Positions 36,489 through 45,354 are shown, numbered from the stretch's first letter. The stretch: 64,000 nt of DNA from Lachnospiraceae bacterium UBA3804 (GCA_002368665.1 DFEK01000009.1:1-64000), one strand, 5' to 3'. Program-made: numbers and translations. The notes: generated by a model from the sequence alone, not told the origin.

Positions 36489-37337
36489 CTATCGGATATC
36501 CTTTCTTAACAGTTTTTGCGAGAATTTGTTTAATCCCGTCGTTAAGACTTCTCCGGTGATTCTGACGCGGATGTCTTCATCACGGTTTATGATCCCGTGC
36601 CGGATTGCTTCGATATCCGTGTAATCCTCCCCGATCACACTTTTTAACAGATAACTGGTTCTGTCGTATCCACGAGTGATCATATTCTGGATATGACTTT
36701 TGGTAAACACCAGGGAATGCTTGACAAAAGCATCATCCGGGAAGGTGATGTGGATGATCTTGCTGTCGAAATTCTTGCTCTCAAAACGATAACTGTAAGT
36801 ATCAAAGTAAACACAGATAATGTAATCCAGGTTCTTAAGCTTGAGCGGAAAAATCGGAATATTGTCAATCATCGCACCGTCAAAGTACCGAATTCCGTCG
36901 ATTTTCACCGACTGGTTGTATACGGGCATGCTAACACTTGCGCGAAGATACGGCAGCACATTCTCGGGATTCTCCCTGCGAAGGTTTTTGTATGTGATCT
37001 TCATCTTCGAATAGTTCAGCAAAGAGATATAGAAATTTCTGTGCATACGGCTCTCGGGATTATAAATTTTCTTGATATCCTCCTGAAGCATGCAGCTTCT
37101 TAAAACCGTACTGATGAAAAGACGCTTGTCTTCGATGCACAGCTCCTTCCACAGTTCTTCCGCTTCATCCAGTTTGCCCTGGTCAAAAGCATAACCGTTC
37201 AGCACTCCGATGGAAGCACAGCTCATATGCGTAATTGCCTCTTTGGGAATGAAATTTGTGATTGCTTTTAAAACACCGACTTCATATGCGCCCTTTGCCA
37301 TTCCTCCGGCAAGAACAAGCCCTACCCTGACTCCCAT
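36489..37337 (-). CDS. Patatin-like phospholipase
   Basis: The 282-residue acyl hydrolase has the Gly-rich oxyanion loop VLAGGMAKGAYEVGVLKA and the catalytic Asp in DGAMIDNIP (family DGG/A). The nucleophile motif, normally GxSxG, reads CASIG in SCASIGVLNG, with the first Gly replaced by Cys while Ser is kept. Activity is still plausible. AGGAGG lies 8 nt before ATG 37337. No signal peptide, so it probably acts on membrane lipids from inside. It is coupled to the TTG-started hydrolase. Confidence 0.9.
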   Translation of the reverse strand: MGVRVGLVLAGGMAKGAYEVGVLKAITNFIPKEAITHMSCASIGVLNGYAFDQGKLDEAEELWKELCIEDKRLFISTVLRSCMLQEDIKKIYNPESRMHRNFYISLLNYSKMKITYKNLRRENPENVLPYLRASVSMPVYNQSVKIDGIRYFDGAMIDNIPIFPLKLKNLDYIICVYFDTYSYRFESKNFDSKIIHITFPDDAFVKHSLVFTKSHIQNMITRGYDRTSYLLKSVIGEDYTDIEAIRHGIINRDEDIRVRITGEVLTTGLNKFSQKLLRKDIR

Positions 37338-37358
37338 GGAGATTCCTCCTACAGATAA

Positions 37359-37386
37359 GTCCACCGGAGGATAACCTCCGATGGAC
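37359..37386 (-). terminator. Hairpin between gpmI and the patatin gene
   Basis: On the minus strand a 12-bp stem, GTCCATCGGAGG with CCTCCGGTGGAC (one U-G pair, loop TTAT). It is not followed by a U-run, so it is a weak terminator at best. The CCTCC arm is complementary to the AGGAGG ribosome binding site of the patatin gene 14-19 nt downstream, so it may control translation instead. Confidence 0.55.
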
Positions 37387-37417
37387 CGTGAATACTGTCT
37401 GATACTTCTGATTCAGT

Positions 37418-38992
37418 TTATTTTAACATGCTTTCTTCCCAGCTGTCAAAAGGCTTGATGCCAAGTAATCCGGCAACGGTGGGAGCAACGTTTGCAAGTC
37501 CGAATGCGCCCTGCTTCATCTCATGACGTGCGTCTTTGTCGTAGATAATGAAAGGAACGGGATTTAAGCTGTGTGCGGTACGAACTTCAATATTGCCTTT
37601 TTTATTCTTCTCAAGCATCTGATCGGAGTTTCCGTGATCCGCGGTAACAACAAGGATATATCCTTCCGCATCGCAAACTTTCTTGATACGTGCAAGCTGA
37701 AGGTCAACGCTTTCTACTGCGATTTCGGTAGCATCCAAACTTCCGGTATGTCCAACCATGTCACCATTGGGGAAGTTGCAGCGGATAAATCCGTACTTAT
37801 GGCTCTTCATCGCATCCATAACGCAGTCTGCAATCTCGGTAGCCTTCATCCAGGGTGCTTCGTCGAAGGAACGAACGTCGGAAGGGATCTCGCAGTAATC
37901 TTCGAGTTCTTCGGAAACCTTTCCGGAGCGGTTACCGTTCCAGAAATAGGTTACATGGCCGTATTTCTGAGTTTCGGATACGGCATATTCTTTGATACCG
38001 TGCTCAACAAGCAGTTCGGTAAGAGTATCCTTGATCTGAGGAGGATTTACAAGATATTTGTGAGGAATCTTTAAATCTCCGTCATATTCAAGCATTCCGG
38101 CATATTTTACATTCGGGATTGCGCCACGGTCAAACTTGTCAAAGGACGCATCTCCGTCGAATGCCATGGAGATCTCGAGTGCACGGTCACCACGGAAGTT
38201 GAATAAAATTACGCTGTCTCCGTCTTCCATTGCACCTACGGGCTTGCCGTTCTCGGCAATGACGAAGGATCCGAGATCCTGATCGATTGCTCCGGTCTCT
38301 GCACGAAGGGTATCCACTGCTTCTTTAGCGGAAGCGAACTGACGGCCTTCACCATGAACGTGAACTTCCCAGCCATCCTTAACCATCTGCCAGTTTGCCT
38401 GATAACGGTCCATGGTGATCTTCATACGTCCGCCGCCGGAAGCGATGCGTCCGTCGAAGGAATCATCATTCAGTTCGGCAAGGGTATTCTCGAGCATTGC
38501 AATGTACTCGGGAGCACTTGTTGCGGGAACATCACGTCCGTCAAGTAAAATGTGAACTCTTGCTTTTTTCACACCTTCCTTCTTGGCCTCTTTCAACATT
38601 GCAAGAAGATGGCTGATGTTGGAATGTACATTACCGTCGGAAAGAAGTCCGATGAAATGTAAGGTCTTGTCGTTAGCCACTACGGCGTTAACCAGTTCTT
38701 TCCAGGTCTCGCTTGTGTAAATGTTTCCGGATTCAATCGATTCATTTACAAGCTTTGCGCCCTGGGAATAAATCTGTCCGCATCCCAAAGCGTTATGTCC
38801 CACCTCACTGTTACCCATATCGTCATCAGTGGGAAGACCTACTGCTGCACCATGTGCCTTAATTGTCTGCCAGGGGCAGGTAGCTTTAAATTCATCCAGC
38901 GTAGGGGTGTTGGCCCGAAGGACCATGTTACCGAGTTCTTCCGGTGTTTCACCTACACCGTCCATTACAACCAGTACTACAGGTTTATCCAT
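37418..38992 (-). CDS. gpmI: 2,3-bisphosphoglycerate-independent phosphoglycerate mutase (plant/trypanosome-like type)
   Basis: The 524-residue glycolytic enzyme interconverts 3- and 2-phosphoglycerate with a phospho-Ser intermediate and two manganese ions. VVMDGVGE gives the first metal Asp, MGNSEVGHN the catalytic Ser, and ADHGNSD the later ligands. The sequence around the Ser (KAHGAAVGLPTDDDMGNSEV) is closer to the plant and trypanosome type than to the Bacillus type, from memory. AAGGAGG lies 8 nt before ATG 38992. A GTTAG-N6-CTAAC operator lies on its promoter. Confidence 0.95.
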   Translation of the reverse strand: MDKPVVLVVMDGVGETPEELGNMVLRANTPTLDEFKATCPWQTIKAHGAAVGLPTDDDMGNSEVGHNALGCGQIYSQGAKLVNESIESGNIYTSETWKELVNAVVANDKTLHFIGLLSDGNVHSNISHLLAMLKEAKKEGVKKARVHILLDGRDVPATSAPEYIAMLENTLAELNDDSFDGRIASGGGRMKITMDRYQANWQMVKDGWEVHVHGEGRQFASAKEAVDTLRAETGAIDQDLGSFVIAENGKPVGAMEDGDSVILFNFRGDRALEISMAFDGDASFDKFDRGAIPNVKYAGMLEYDGDLKIPHKYLVNPPQIKDTLTELLVEHGIKEYAVSETQKYGHVTYFWNGNRSGKVSEELEDYCEIPSDVRSFDEAPWMKATEIADCVMDAMKSHKYGFIRCNFPNGDMVGHTGSLDATEIAVESVDLQLARIKKVCDAEGYILVVTADHGNSDQMLEKNKKGNIEVRTAHSLNPVPFIIYDKDARHEMKQGAFGLANVAPTVAGLLGIKPFDSWEESMLK

Positions 38993-39030
38993 TGTAAAAA
39001 CCTCCTTAATATAATTTAAACCCATTTGGG

Positions 39031-39080
39031 GTTAGTAACTTCTAACGGTTTATTATAACAAAGATGATTGATAAATGCAA
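39031..39080 (-). promoter_or_regulatory. gpmI promoter with GTTAG-N6-CTAAC operator
   Basis: On the minus strand TTGCAT (complement of 39075-39080), 17-nt spacer, TATAAT (complement of 39052-39057). Five bases later the inverted repeat GTTAG (39031-39035) / CTAAC (39042-39046) has a 6-base spacer. The same repeat at the same place is found at the feo and copA promoters. Confidence 0.75.
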
Positions 39081-39097
39081 TTTATCTTTGCTATAAT
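39068..39097 (+). promoter_or_regulatory. Promoter of the phosphodiester-glycosidase-like gene
   Basis: TTGATA (39068-39073), 18-nt spacer, TATAAT (39092-39097). Transcription would start near 39104, the A of the ATG. It overlaps the divergent gpmI promoter, so the two cannot be occupied at once. Confidence 0.7.
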
Positions 39098-39103
39098 GCC
39101 CTC

Positions 39104-40792
39104 ATGGATAAGGCACATTTACTTCCAATGATATACATCGGCTCGTTTCTTTTATTTCTGTTACTCTTAATCCCCTTGGGAAGAAAGAAAAAAAGAATCC
39201 GCATAGGATACGCCGTTCTGGCCGCAATCTTTTTCTGCGGTGCACTGTTTGTGTGCATTCTAGCCGGTGCAAAAGGAACATTATACTTTGCGCCGACGGA
39301 AGATGCCCAGACGAGCGCAGGGCGGTTTTTAGACTACTGTGTGACGGATAACGAAGAAGCTGCCATGGAAATGCTTTCCTCCGAGGAGCCCTTATTTGTC
39401 ACATTTAAGGATGCGGGTGAAACGGAGAAATATATCTTCAACACACTGCGTCAAAGCCTCTCCTACAGGCTTGACGGAACCGCTGCCATGAACGGAACGC
39501 ATGCGTCCGTACCGGCAACCGTAACTTATCTGAATCTTTCGTCCCTTTCCCCCGATCTTTCGGACAAGGTCAATTCCCTGCTAAAAGACAAAGTGGAAAA
39601 TTCAAGGAAGGCCGAAGTTTTCGATGAAAATAACGAGTACCGGCCCAACGTTTTGAATATGCTTTACGAAGAAGCCGTAGTCGGAATCCTGCAAACACCC
39701 GATAAATATCTGGAAGAATCCTCCTTCGATCTGGAAATGGATTATAAAGACGGCGAGTGGAAGATTGCACCGAATGCAGCCTTAAAACTTGCTCTTGCGG
39801 GAGGATCCAATTCCGGTGCAAATCTTGCTTCCAATGTCAGAAGCGAAGTTTTGGGAGAACTGACTTATATTCCCAAAATCTATACCATCGAAGAAAATGC
39901 TCCCCGCGGACCGAAGCCCAATCCGGACAAATACGGTACCGCCGAAGATCCGATGGAAATCGTGAAGCTTGTGGAAAGTAATCCGAATCTTACCGCAGGC
40001 AAGAAATGTTTCTTCGACCCGAATGCCAAATTCATTCACATCAAGCAGGAATACTACTGTGATGAAACCATCCTTTGCTATACCTGGAGAGAACTCTTCA
40101 ACGGACATGCCTGCACATTTGCGGAAGTCTATATTGCAGATCCTTCACAGTTCAGGAGAAAATTCTCACAGGATATGTACGGCTCTCCCATTCAGAAATA
40201 CGCCTCCGAATTATCGAAAGAATCCAATGCGGTTCTTGCAATGAACGGTGATTTCTATAAATTCCGTGCGGAAGGAATGACCGTATATCAAAGACAGTTA
40301 TATCGTTTCAATCCGTATAAACTCGAGCTCTGCCATGTCAATTCCAAAGGAGACCTGCTCTTTACCTACGCGGGAGAACTGGACTCCAAAGAAACAGCGG
40401 AACAGTATATTCAGGATAATGATGTCCTCTTCACTTTGGCATTCGGCCCTGTTTTGGTAGCAAACGGACAGCCCCACGAGTCTTCGGGCAGCTATCTTCT
40501 CGGCCAGGTGAACGAAACCTATTCCCGTTCCGTTCTGGCAAGAGGTGAGCCGAATCATTATCTGCTCATGACCATTAACCACGGCTACAATGCCCCGACC
40601 GCAACCATCGCCCAGACCAGAGAGATTATGGTTCAGAAAGGTGTCACGGACGCCTACGTTTTAGACGGCGGACAGACGGCCGAAATCATCATGCAGCACA
40701 AAGTCTTAAACCATATTGATTTCGATGCGGAACGCGCCGTAAGCGATATCCTTTATTTTGCAACGGCTCTGCCGGAGGAGGAGAACCAATGA
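39104..40792 (+). CDS. Phosphodiester glycosidase-like (NAGPA-domain) membrane protein
   Basis: The 562-residue protein has two N-terminal transmembrane segments (residues about 7-24 and 34-55) followed by an extracellular part. A first region of about 200 residues is unassigned. The second (from about 290) matches the phosphodiester glycosidase fold, with AMNGDFY, SVLARGEPNHYLLMTIN and GVTDAYVLDGGQTAEI. Such enzymes release sugars from phosphodiester-linked glycans or act on cell-wall polymers. ATG 39104 has no ribosome binding site and lies 6 nt after TATAAT, so it may be leaderless. It overlaps the Lgt-like gene by 4 bp. Confidence 0.82.
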   Translation: MDKAHLLPMIYIGSFLLFLLLLIPLGRKKKRIRIGYAVLAAIFFCGALFVCILAGAKGTLYFAPTEDAQTSAGRFLDYCVTDNEEAAMEMLSSEEPLFVTFKDAGETEKYIFNTLRQSLSYRLDGTAAMNGTHASVPATVTYLNLSSLSPDLSDKVNSLLKDKVENSRKAEVFDENNEYRPNVLNMLYEEAVVGILQTPDKYLEESSFDLEMDYKDGEWKIAPNAALKLALAGGSNSGANLASNVRSEVLGELTYIPKIYTIEENAPRGPKPNPDKYGTAEDPMEIVKLVESNPNLTAGKKCFFDPNAKFIHIKQEYYCDETILCYTWRELFNGHACTFAEVYIADPSQFRRKFSQDMYGSPIQKYASELSKESNAVLAMNGDFYKFRAEGMTVYQRQLYRFNPYKLELCHVNSKGDLLFTYAGELDSKETAEQYIQDNDVLFTLAFGPVLVANGQPHESSGSYLLGQVNETYSRSVLARGEPNHYLLMTINHGYNAPTATIAQTREIMVQKGVTDAYVLDGGQTAEIIMQHKVLNHIDFDAERAVSDILYFATALPEEENQ

Positions 40793-41772
40793 TGGAATCA
40801 ACTGCTTTTATCAGGGGTACAATCGAAATCTCCTGGAACGCCATATTGATTGCTTTGGCGGTACTCACCTGGTTCTTTGCATCCGCAGCCCTGTATACCG
40901 GAAAGAAAAACAAGGTCATTGCCATCTGGCTGATGCTTCCTTTTGCATTCTTTCTCAGTGCATTCCTGTCAAGGAGCGTATACTGGTACAGCCACCAGTC
41001 GCAGTTCCACGGATATCTCGATGCCCTGAAATCCACGGATCTGAGTGCATTCTCTCTCCTCGGAATCCTGCCCGGCATTTTCATTTCCGCCGCTTTAATG
41101 CGACTGTTTCGGATCAATACGAATCTGCCGCAGCTTTTGGATGATATCTCGGCGCCCACATCCTTTATGGTGGCACTGCTTTATCTGACATGTCTTTTCA
41201 ATGACTCCTGCCGCGGAAAGATTTTGATCACCAATCCGGCGTTTCACAAATTACCCTTTGCATATATCAATATCAATCCGCAGGGTGAAGCGGAATACCG
41301 CCTGGCGACATTTTTCATCGGGTTTATAATCATGCTCATCATCGGTATCGCAACCTTGTTTTTCCATTTTTATCACAAAAAAGAAAAAGGCCTAACAGCC
41401 TTCTTTTTCCTAGTGTATTATTCCGCAGCGGAATTTGTGATTGAAAGTACAAGATATGATGCAGGCTATTTTCCGACCAATGGTTTCGTCAGCATCATTC
41501 AGATTTTCTCGGCCGTATGTGTTGTAGCGACCATGGTTTATTTCACCGTCGAGAGGGCCAAAAAGAAAGGCTTCGGCGCCGTGATCATAATTCTTTGGAT
41601 TACACAGCTCCTGATTCTGACGGCAACGGGTATACTCGAATACCTCGTACAGCGTCACGGCGACTGGGCATATTTTCTGCACCCTTCCATGTGTGTAAGC
41701 TGCTTCTTTATGGCGTTTGTTCCGATGCTGATGCATCCGAAGAAAACGCCTAAAACAACATCCGATTCTTAA
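40789..41772 (+). CDS. Lgt-like polytopic membrane protein (divergent)
   Basis: The 327-residue protein has about seven to eight transmembrane segments. Parts resemble prolipoprotein diacylglyceryl transferase: the EFVIESTRYDAGYF segment before the sixth helix, and FVSIIQIFS. The family hallmark with Arg-Asn-Phe (RIGNFING-like) is absent, replaced by NINPQGEAEYRLATFF. So it is a distant relative, probably not the main Lgt. A GGAGGAGGAGAACC site precedes the ATG. Translation is coupled to the glycosidase-like gene (ATGA overlap), which suggests a shared cell-surface lipid or glycan substrate. Confidence 0.75.
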   Translation: MMESTAFIRGTIEISWNAILIALAVLTWFFASAALYTGKKNKVIAIWLMLPFAFFLSAFLSRSVYWYSHQSQFHGYLDALKSTDLSAFSLLGILPGIFISAALMRLFRINTNLPQLLDDISAPTSFMVALLYLTCLFNDSCRGKILITNPAFHKLPFAYININPQGEAEYRLATFFIGFIIMLIIGIATLFFHFYHKKEKGLTAFFFLVYYSAAEFVIESTRYDAGYFPTNGFVSIIQIFSAVCVVATMVYFTVERAKKKGFGAVIIILWITQLLILTATGILEYLVQRHGDWAYFLHPSMCVSCFFMAFVPMLMHPKKTPKTTSDS

Positions 41773-42505
41773 GCCTGTAGATGTAGGCTTTGTCCTTTTT
41801 TTCTCTTTCAACCGTTCCCAGACGATACAAAAGCAATAGCGCTACCGAAGCATCATTCGGACCGAGTGCCGACAGGCGTGCAAACTCTTTGGCCGTAAAC
41901 TCATCCGGCAGTGTATCCGGAAGTAACTTAACTACATCTGTAAGACTTTCGAATTTCCTTTCCTCCAGAAGCTCCGTCGGGACCTTGTCGGTTTTGGTTG
42001 CGCGGATCTTCTTCTCTTTCCCGAATCCGTCCAAAAGACGGTAATCCTCCGTAGACAACTCCGCAATGATCAAATGCAGTCTCGGATTGTCCAGATACTC
42101 TCTGATTCCGTACAGTTCCCGGAAAACCTTATAGATCTTCTTCGGTGTCTTCGTCGTCCTGCTTTTTCTTACCTCTCCCGTTTCCGGGTCAATCCAGTTA
42201 ATCGTATTGACCACCGAAACCGGGTAGACAATCGTCACCTCCATTTCCCATGTATTTAAGAACTCTTCCAGTTTTGCGTTCAAACGGTAAAACTGCCTGG
42301 TCTGGATCTCGTGGATCTCTCCGTCCACACAGGTATCCGCCACGTGGCCCCCGACCTTGACTTCATGGTATTTTTCATCCGGAGCATAGTAAAATTTCAA
42401 CACGGAGTGAACGCTTTTCTCCGAAAGCGTTCCGATTCCGCGCTCTCCCTGCATTTTACCGAGCATCTGCTCTTTCGCTTTGGCAAAAAGAGACCGATCT
42501 GTCAT
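41750..42505 (-). CDS. Unknown protein with a PD-(D/E)XK-like core and C-terminal winged helix
   Basis: The 251-residue protein is not a family I recognise. Near residues 45-75 the pattern YHEVKVGGHVADTC..GEIHEIQT looks like a restriction-type nuclease core: Glu, then Asp, then E-I-Q, an accepted variant of E-X-K. The last 80 residues (EFTAKEFARLSALG, VALLLLYRLGTVERE) resemble a winged helix. A DNA or RNA cleaving role is possible, but no partner methylase or helicase is near. It starts 1 bp after the MATE gene stop, and its 3' end overlaps the convergent Lgt-like gene by 23 bp. Confidence 0.78.
   Translation of the reverse strand: MTDRSLFAKAKEQMLGKMQGERGIGTLSEKSVHSVLKFYYAPDEKYHEVKVGGHVADTCVDGEIHEIQTRQFYRLNAKLEEFLNTWEMEVTIVYPVSVVNTINWIDPETGEVRKSRTTKTPKKIYKVFRELYGIREYLDNPRLHLIIAELSTEDYRLLDGFGKEKKIRATKTDKVPTELLEERKFESLTDVVKLLPDTLPDEFTAKEFARLSALGPNDASVALLLLYRLGTVEREKKDKAYIYRLKNRMLF
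41771..41802 (+). terminator. Weak terminator of the glycosidase/Lgt-like operon
   Basis: AAGCCT (41771-41776) pairs with AGGCTT (41785-41790), followed by TGTCC and seven T residues. The hairpin lies within the last codons of the convergent minus-strand gene. Confidence 0.6.
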
Positions 42506-42506
42506 G

Positions 42507-43904
42507 TCACTCCTTCTTATTCTTCACGAGGTTGGTAATCCAAACCCCTTTGTTGATCAAATACATACCAAACAGAACTTTCAGAAGATCCAGTCCCTGT
42601 GCAAAGATATATACCCAATAAATGTTCCAATTTGTAAAACGGCAGACCAGGAATACACCCAGAACCGTCACGAGCCAACTGAAACCGCTGTCCATAAAAA
42701 ACGTGATTACCGTTTTGCCGCCGGAGCGGATGATGAAATACTCGGCATTTAAGAATGCCCAGAGCGGGAAGAAAACAGATGTGATCAGGATAAACGAAGT
42801 CGCCATGTAACGTACGCTTTCATCCACATCTTTGTAAGCTCTCGGGAAAATCGGTCCGATCAGAATCAGCAATGCCGTAAGTCCCGTTGACAGATATGCG
42901 GTAAACCACATCAGGGAAAATGCTTTTTCCTTGATGTTCTCCGTCTTTCCCGCACCAAGCATCTGTCCGATTACGATACCGACCGCGCTGCCCATGGCAA
43001 CAAATACCACATTTAAGAGATTGGTCAGTGCGTTGGAAATACCGAAGGCGGGTACCACCTCCAGTCCGCGGATGGAATATAACTGTGTCAGTTTCGCAAT
43101 TGCGGAAGCCCACAGAAACTCATTGATGAAGATCGGAATGGACTTTCGGATGATCGGGATCAGGATCTTTCTTTCCACAAGCAGCGTCCTGTAAATACCC
43201 TGTACAAATTCAAATTTGGCACGTCTTACATGTGTCCAGATTACCAGGACTCCCAGTTCCACAAATCTGGCAATTACGGTCGCGATCGCAGCACCCGAAA
43301 CTCCGAGGGCCGGAAAACCGAATTTTCCGAAAATTAACAGGTAGTTAAATACAACATCGGTCGCAACACTGATCAATCCTGCTACCATCGGCATGGTGCT
43401 TTCGCTGTTTTCACGTAATGTCGAAGCATAGACCTGAGTCAGTCCGAACGGAAGCAGACCCGCAAGCATGATGTGAAGGTATTCCTTCGCTTTTTCCATC
43501 GTCAGAATCGGATCCAGTTTGACGGTCTCGCCCTTCATGTAAAGATTGATCAGCCAGGTATCATTGAAAATGAAAACAGCCAGTCCGATGGCTACGGCAA
43601 ACAGCACGGCCCAGATCTTAATGCGGAAAGTTTTGCGTACACCTTCGATATCCCTGTTTCCGAAATACTGCGCACCAAAAATACCCGGCCCTGAAATCGC
43701 ACCGAATATGGCAAGGTTAAATACGAAGATCAGCTGGCCGCAGATGGAAACACCGGTAACGCTCTCCGTTCCGAGCGTTCCTACCATCAGGCTGTCGACC
43801 AGACCGACCGCATTCGTTATTCCGTTTTGTAACATCATCGGAAGTGCAATCGCCAATGCGCTCCCGTAAAGTGCCTTTTTCTCGGCACGTGTAATTTTAC
43901 TCAT
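42507..43904 (-). CDS. MATE family efflux transporter
   Basis: The 465-residue protein has twelve hydrophobic segments and MATE features: SVTGVSICGQLIFVFN in the first bundle, SGPGIFGAQYFGNRD, and FGLTQVYASTLRENSES before the second bundle, which repeats the pattern. It should export cationic compounds in exchange for Na+ or H+. GGAAG precedes the ATG. It is upstream of and tightly linked (1 bp) to the EXQ-nuclease-like gene. Confidence 0.92.
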   Translation of the reverse strand: MSKITRAEKKALYGSALAIALPMMLQNGITNAVGLVDSLMVGTLGTESVTGVSICGQLIFVFNLAIFGAISGPGIFGAQYFGNRDIEGVRKTFRIKIWAVLFAVAIGLAVFIFNDTWLINLYMKGETVKLDPILTMEKAKEYLHIMLAGLLPFGLTQVYASTLRENSESTMPMVAGLISVATDVVFNYLLIFGKFGFPALGVSGAAIATVIARFVELGVLVIWTHVRRAKFEFVQGIYRTLLVERKILIPIIRKSIPIFINEFLWASAIAKLTQLYSIRGLEVVPAFGISNALTNLLNVVFVAMGSAVGIVIGQMLGAGKTENIKEKAFSLMWFTAYLSTGLTALLILIGPIFPRAYKDVDESVRYMATSFILITSVFFPLWAFLNAEYFIIRSGGKTVITFFMDSGFSWLVTVLGVFLVCRFTNWNIYWVYIFAQGLDLLKVLFGMYLINKGVWITNLVKNKKE

Positions 43905-44053
43905 TTCGTTCTTCCTTTTTATTCACTTCCCGATATTATAACCATCTTGTTTGTAATACGCAAGAATCCTCTATTCTTTCGACTTTTTGCTTGAACTGTC
44001 AGACCTCACCTAGTAAAATATCAGTTGTAGCCAATGTTTATGAGGATAAAACA

Positions 44054-45352
44054 ATGCTTGTTTCCTTTCAGGACAGAAAAATCAACTTTCATATAGATGC
44101 ACCTGCTTCCAAATCCATTTATCACCGCGAACTAATCGTACGGTTCCTGCTCGGTGATACATCACATTTGGCGGTTTTGGACAATGATAACGAGGATGTG
44201 CGTGCAACGAAGGCCTGTCTGAGCGCTCTTCACCATGCTTACTCCGACGAACAGATCACGGAAGTTCACCTTCCCTGCAACGAGAGCGGTTCCACGCTTC
44301 GTTTCATGATTCCCGTGGCGGGAGCTTTCCTTTTGCAGAAAGAAAACCATTACCGTCTGATCTTTGAAACCAGGGGACGACTCTTCGATCGTCCGATCAA
44401 AGAATTGTCGGATGCCTTGGAACCGCACGGAATACAGATTGTCAAAAACGAAACCGACCGGACCATAGAAGTGACCGGACAGATGGCGGCAGGTGAATAC
44501 ATCATCGGCGGAAATGTATCTTCACAGTATATTTCCGGTCTTTTGATGGGTCTTTCCATTTTCCCAAAACCCTGTAGCGTCATGGTTTTGGGCGAAGTGA
44601 AATCCGTTCACTACATTGAACTGACACAGGAGGTTTTAAGCAAATACGGTGCTCCTGCCGTTCTTTCCGAGAATATCTATACCACAACTCCGATTCGCGA
44701 ACCGATATCGGAAAGTACCGGAAACCTTCCCGTTCAGACTCTGAAGATGCTCGGCGAACTGAATGTCGAAGGCGACTGGAGTAACGGAGCATTTTTGCTT
44801 TGCTTATCCCAGTTTACCGATATTACCGTCGGAAATTTAAACCCGGAATCCAAGCAGGGCGATATCGCCATATTGGATTTCATTCAATCGGTGAAAGAAG
44901 CACGCGGCAAACTCGAAGCCATGTCAAACGCATTCCTCCCCACCGTTCTGTCCGAGGACTCCATGTGGGATTGTGACGACATACCGGACATTGCACCGTA
45001 TATGGCGATTACTTCTGCCTTCTTCTACCACCGTGCAACCTTCTCAGGTATCAAAAGACTTCGCATTAAAGAATCCGACCGCGTAGCTGCCATTCGCAGT
45101 CAGCTTTCCGCGATCGGAATAAAAACAGAGGAAACCGAAAACACACTAACGGTTTACGGTTCCCCCATAGATTCGATACAAGCTTCCGTCCAGACTCCGA
45201 TCCAACTTACCACGTTCCATGATCATCGTATGGCTATGTGCACACTTTTAATCGGTGCCGCGTTGAAAACGGAAATCGAAGTGGACGATCTGGATTGTTT
45301 AAACAAATCATTCCCCGAACTGTTACGCTTAATCGAAAAATATCTGCGGTAA
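44054..45352 (+). CDS. aroA: 3-phosphoshikimate 1-carboxyvinyltransferase (EPSP synthase)
   Basis: The 432-residue enzyme makes EPSP from shikimate 3-phosphate and PEP. APASKSIYHRELI binds phosphate, CNESGSTLRFM gives the family signature, and GNVSSQYISGLLMG, RIKESDRV and FHDHRMAM follow. GAGGATAAAACA precedes ATG 44054; the codon at 43991 has no site. It is separate from the pheA-aroF operon. It may be transcribed alone and ends at a terminator placed in the convergent CPBP gene. Confidence 0.95.
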   Translation: MLVSFQDRKINFHIDAPASKSIYHRELIVRFLLGDTSHLAVLDNDNEDVRATKACLSALHHAYSDEQITEVHLPCNESGSTLRFMIPVAGAFLLQKENHYRLIFETRGRLFDRPIKELSDALEPHGIQIVKNETDRTIEVTGQMAAGEYIIGGNVSSQYISGLLMGLSIFPKPCSVMVLGEVKSVHYIELTQEVLSKYGAPAVLSENIYTTTPIREPISESTGNLPVQTLKMLGELNVEGDWSNGAFLLCLSQFTDITVGNLNPESKQGDIAILDFIQSVKEARGKLEAMSNAFLPTVLSEDSMWDCDDIPDIAPYMAITSAFFYHRATFSGIKRLRIKESDRVAAIRSQLSAIGIKTEETENTLTVYGSPIDSIQASVQTPIQLTTFHDHRMAMCTLLIGAALKTEIEVDDLDCLNKSFPELLRLIEKYLR

Positions 45353-45354
45353 TT

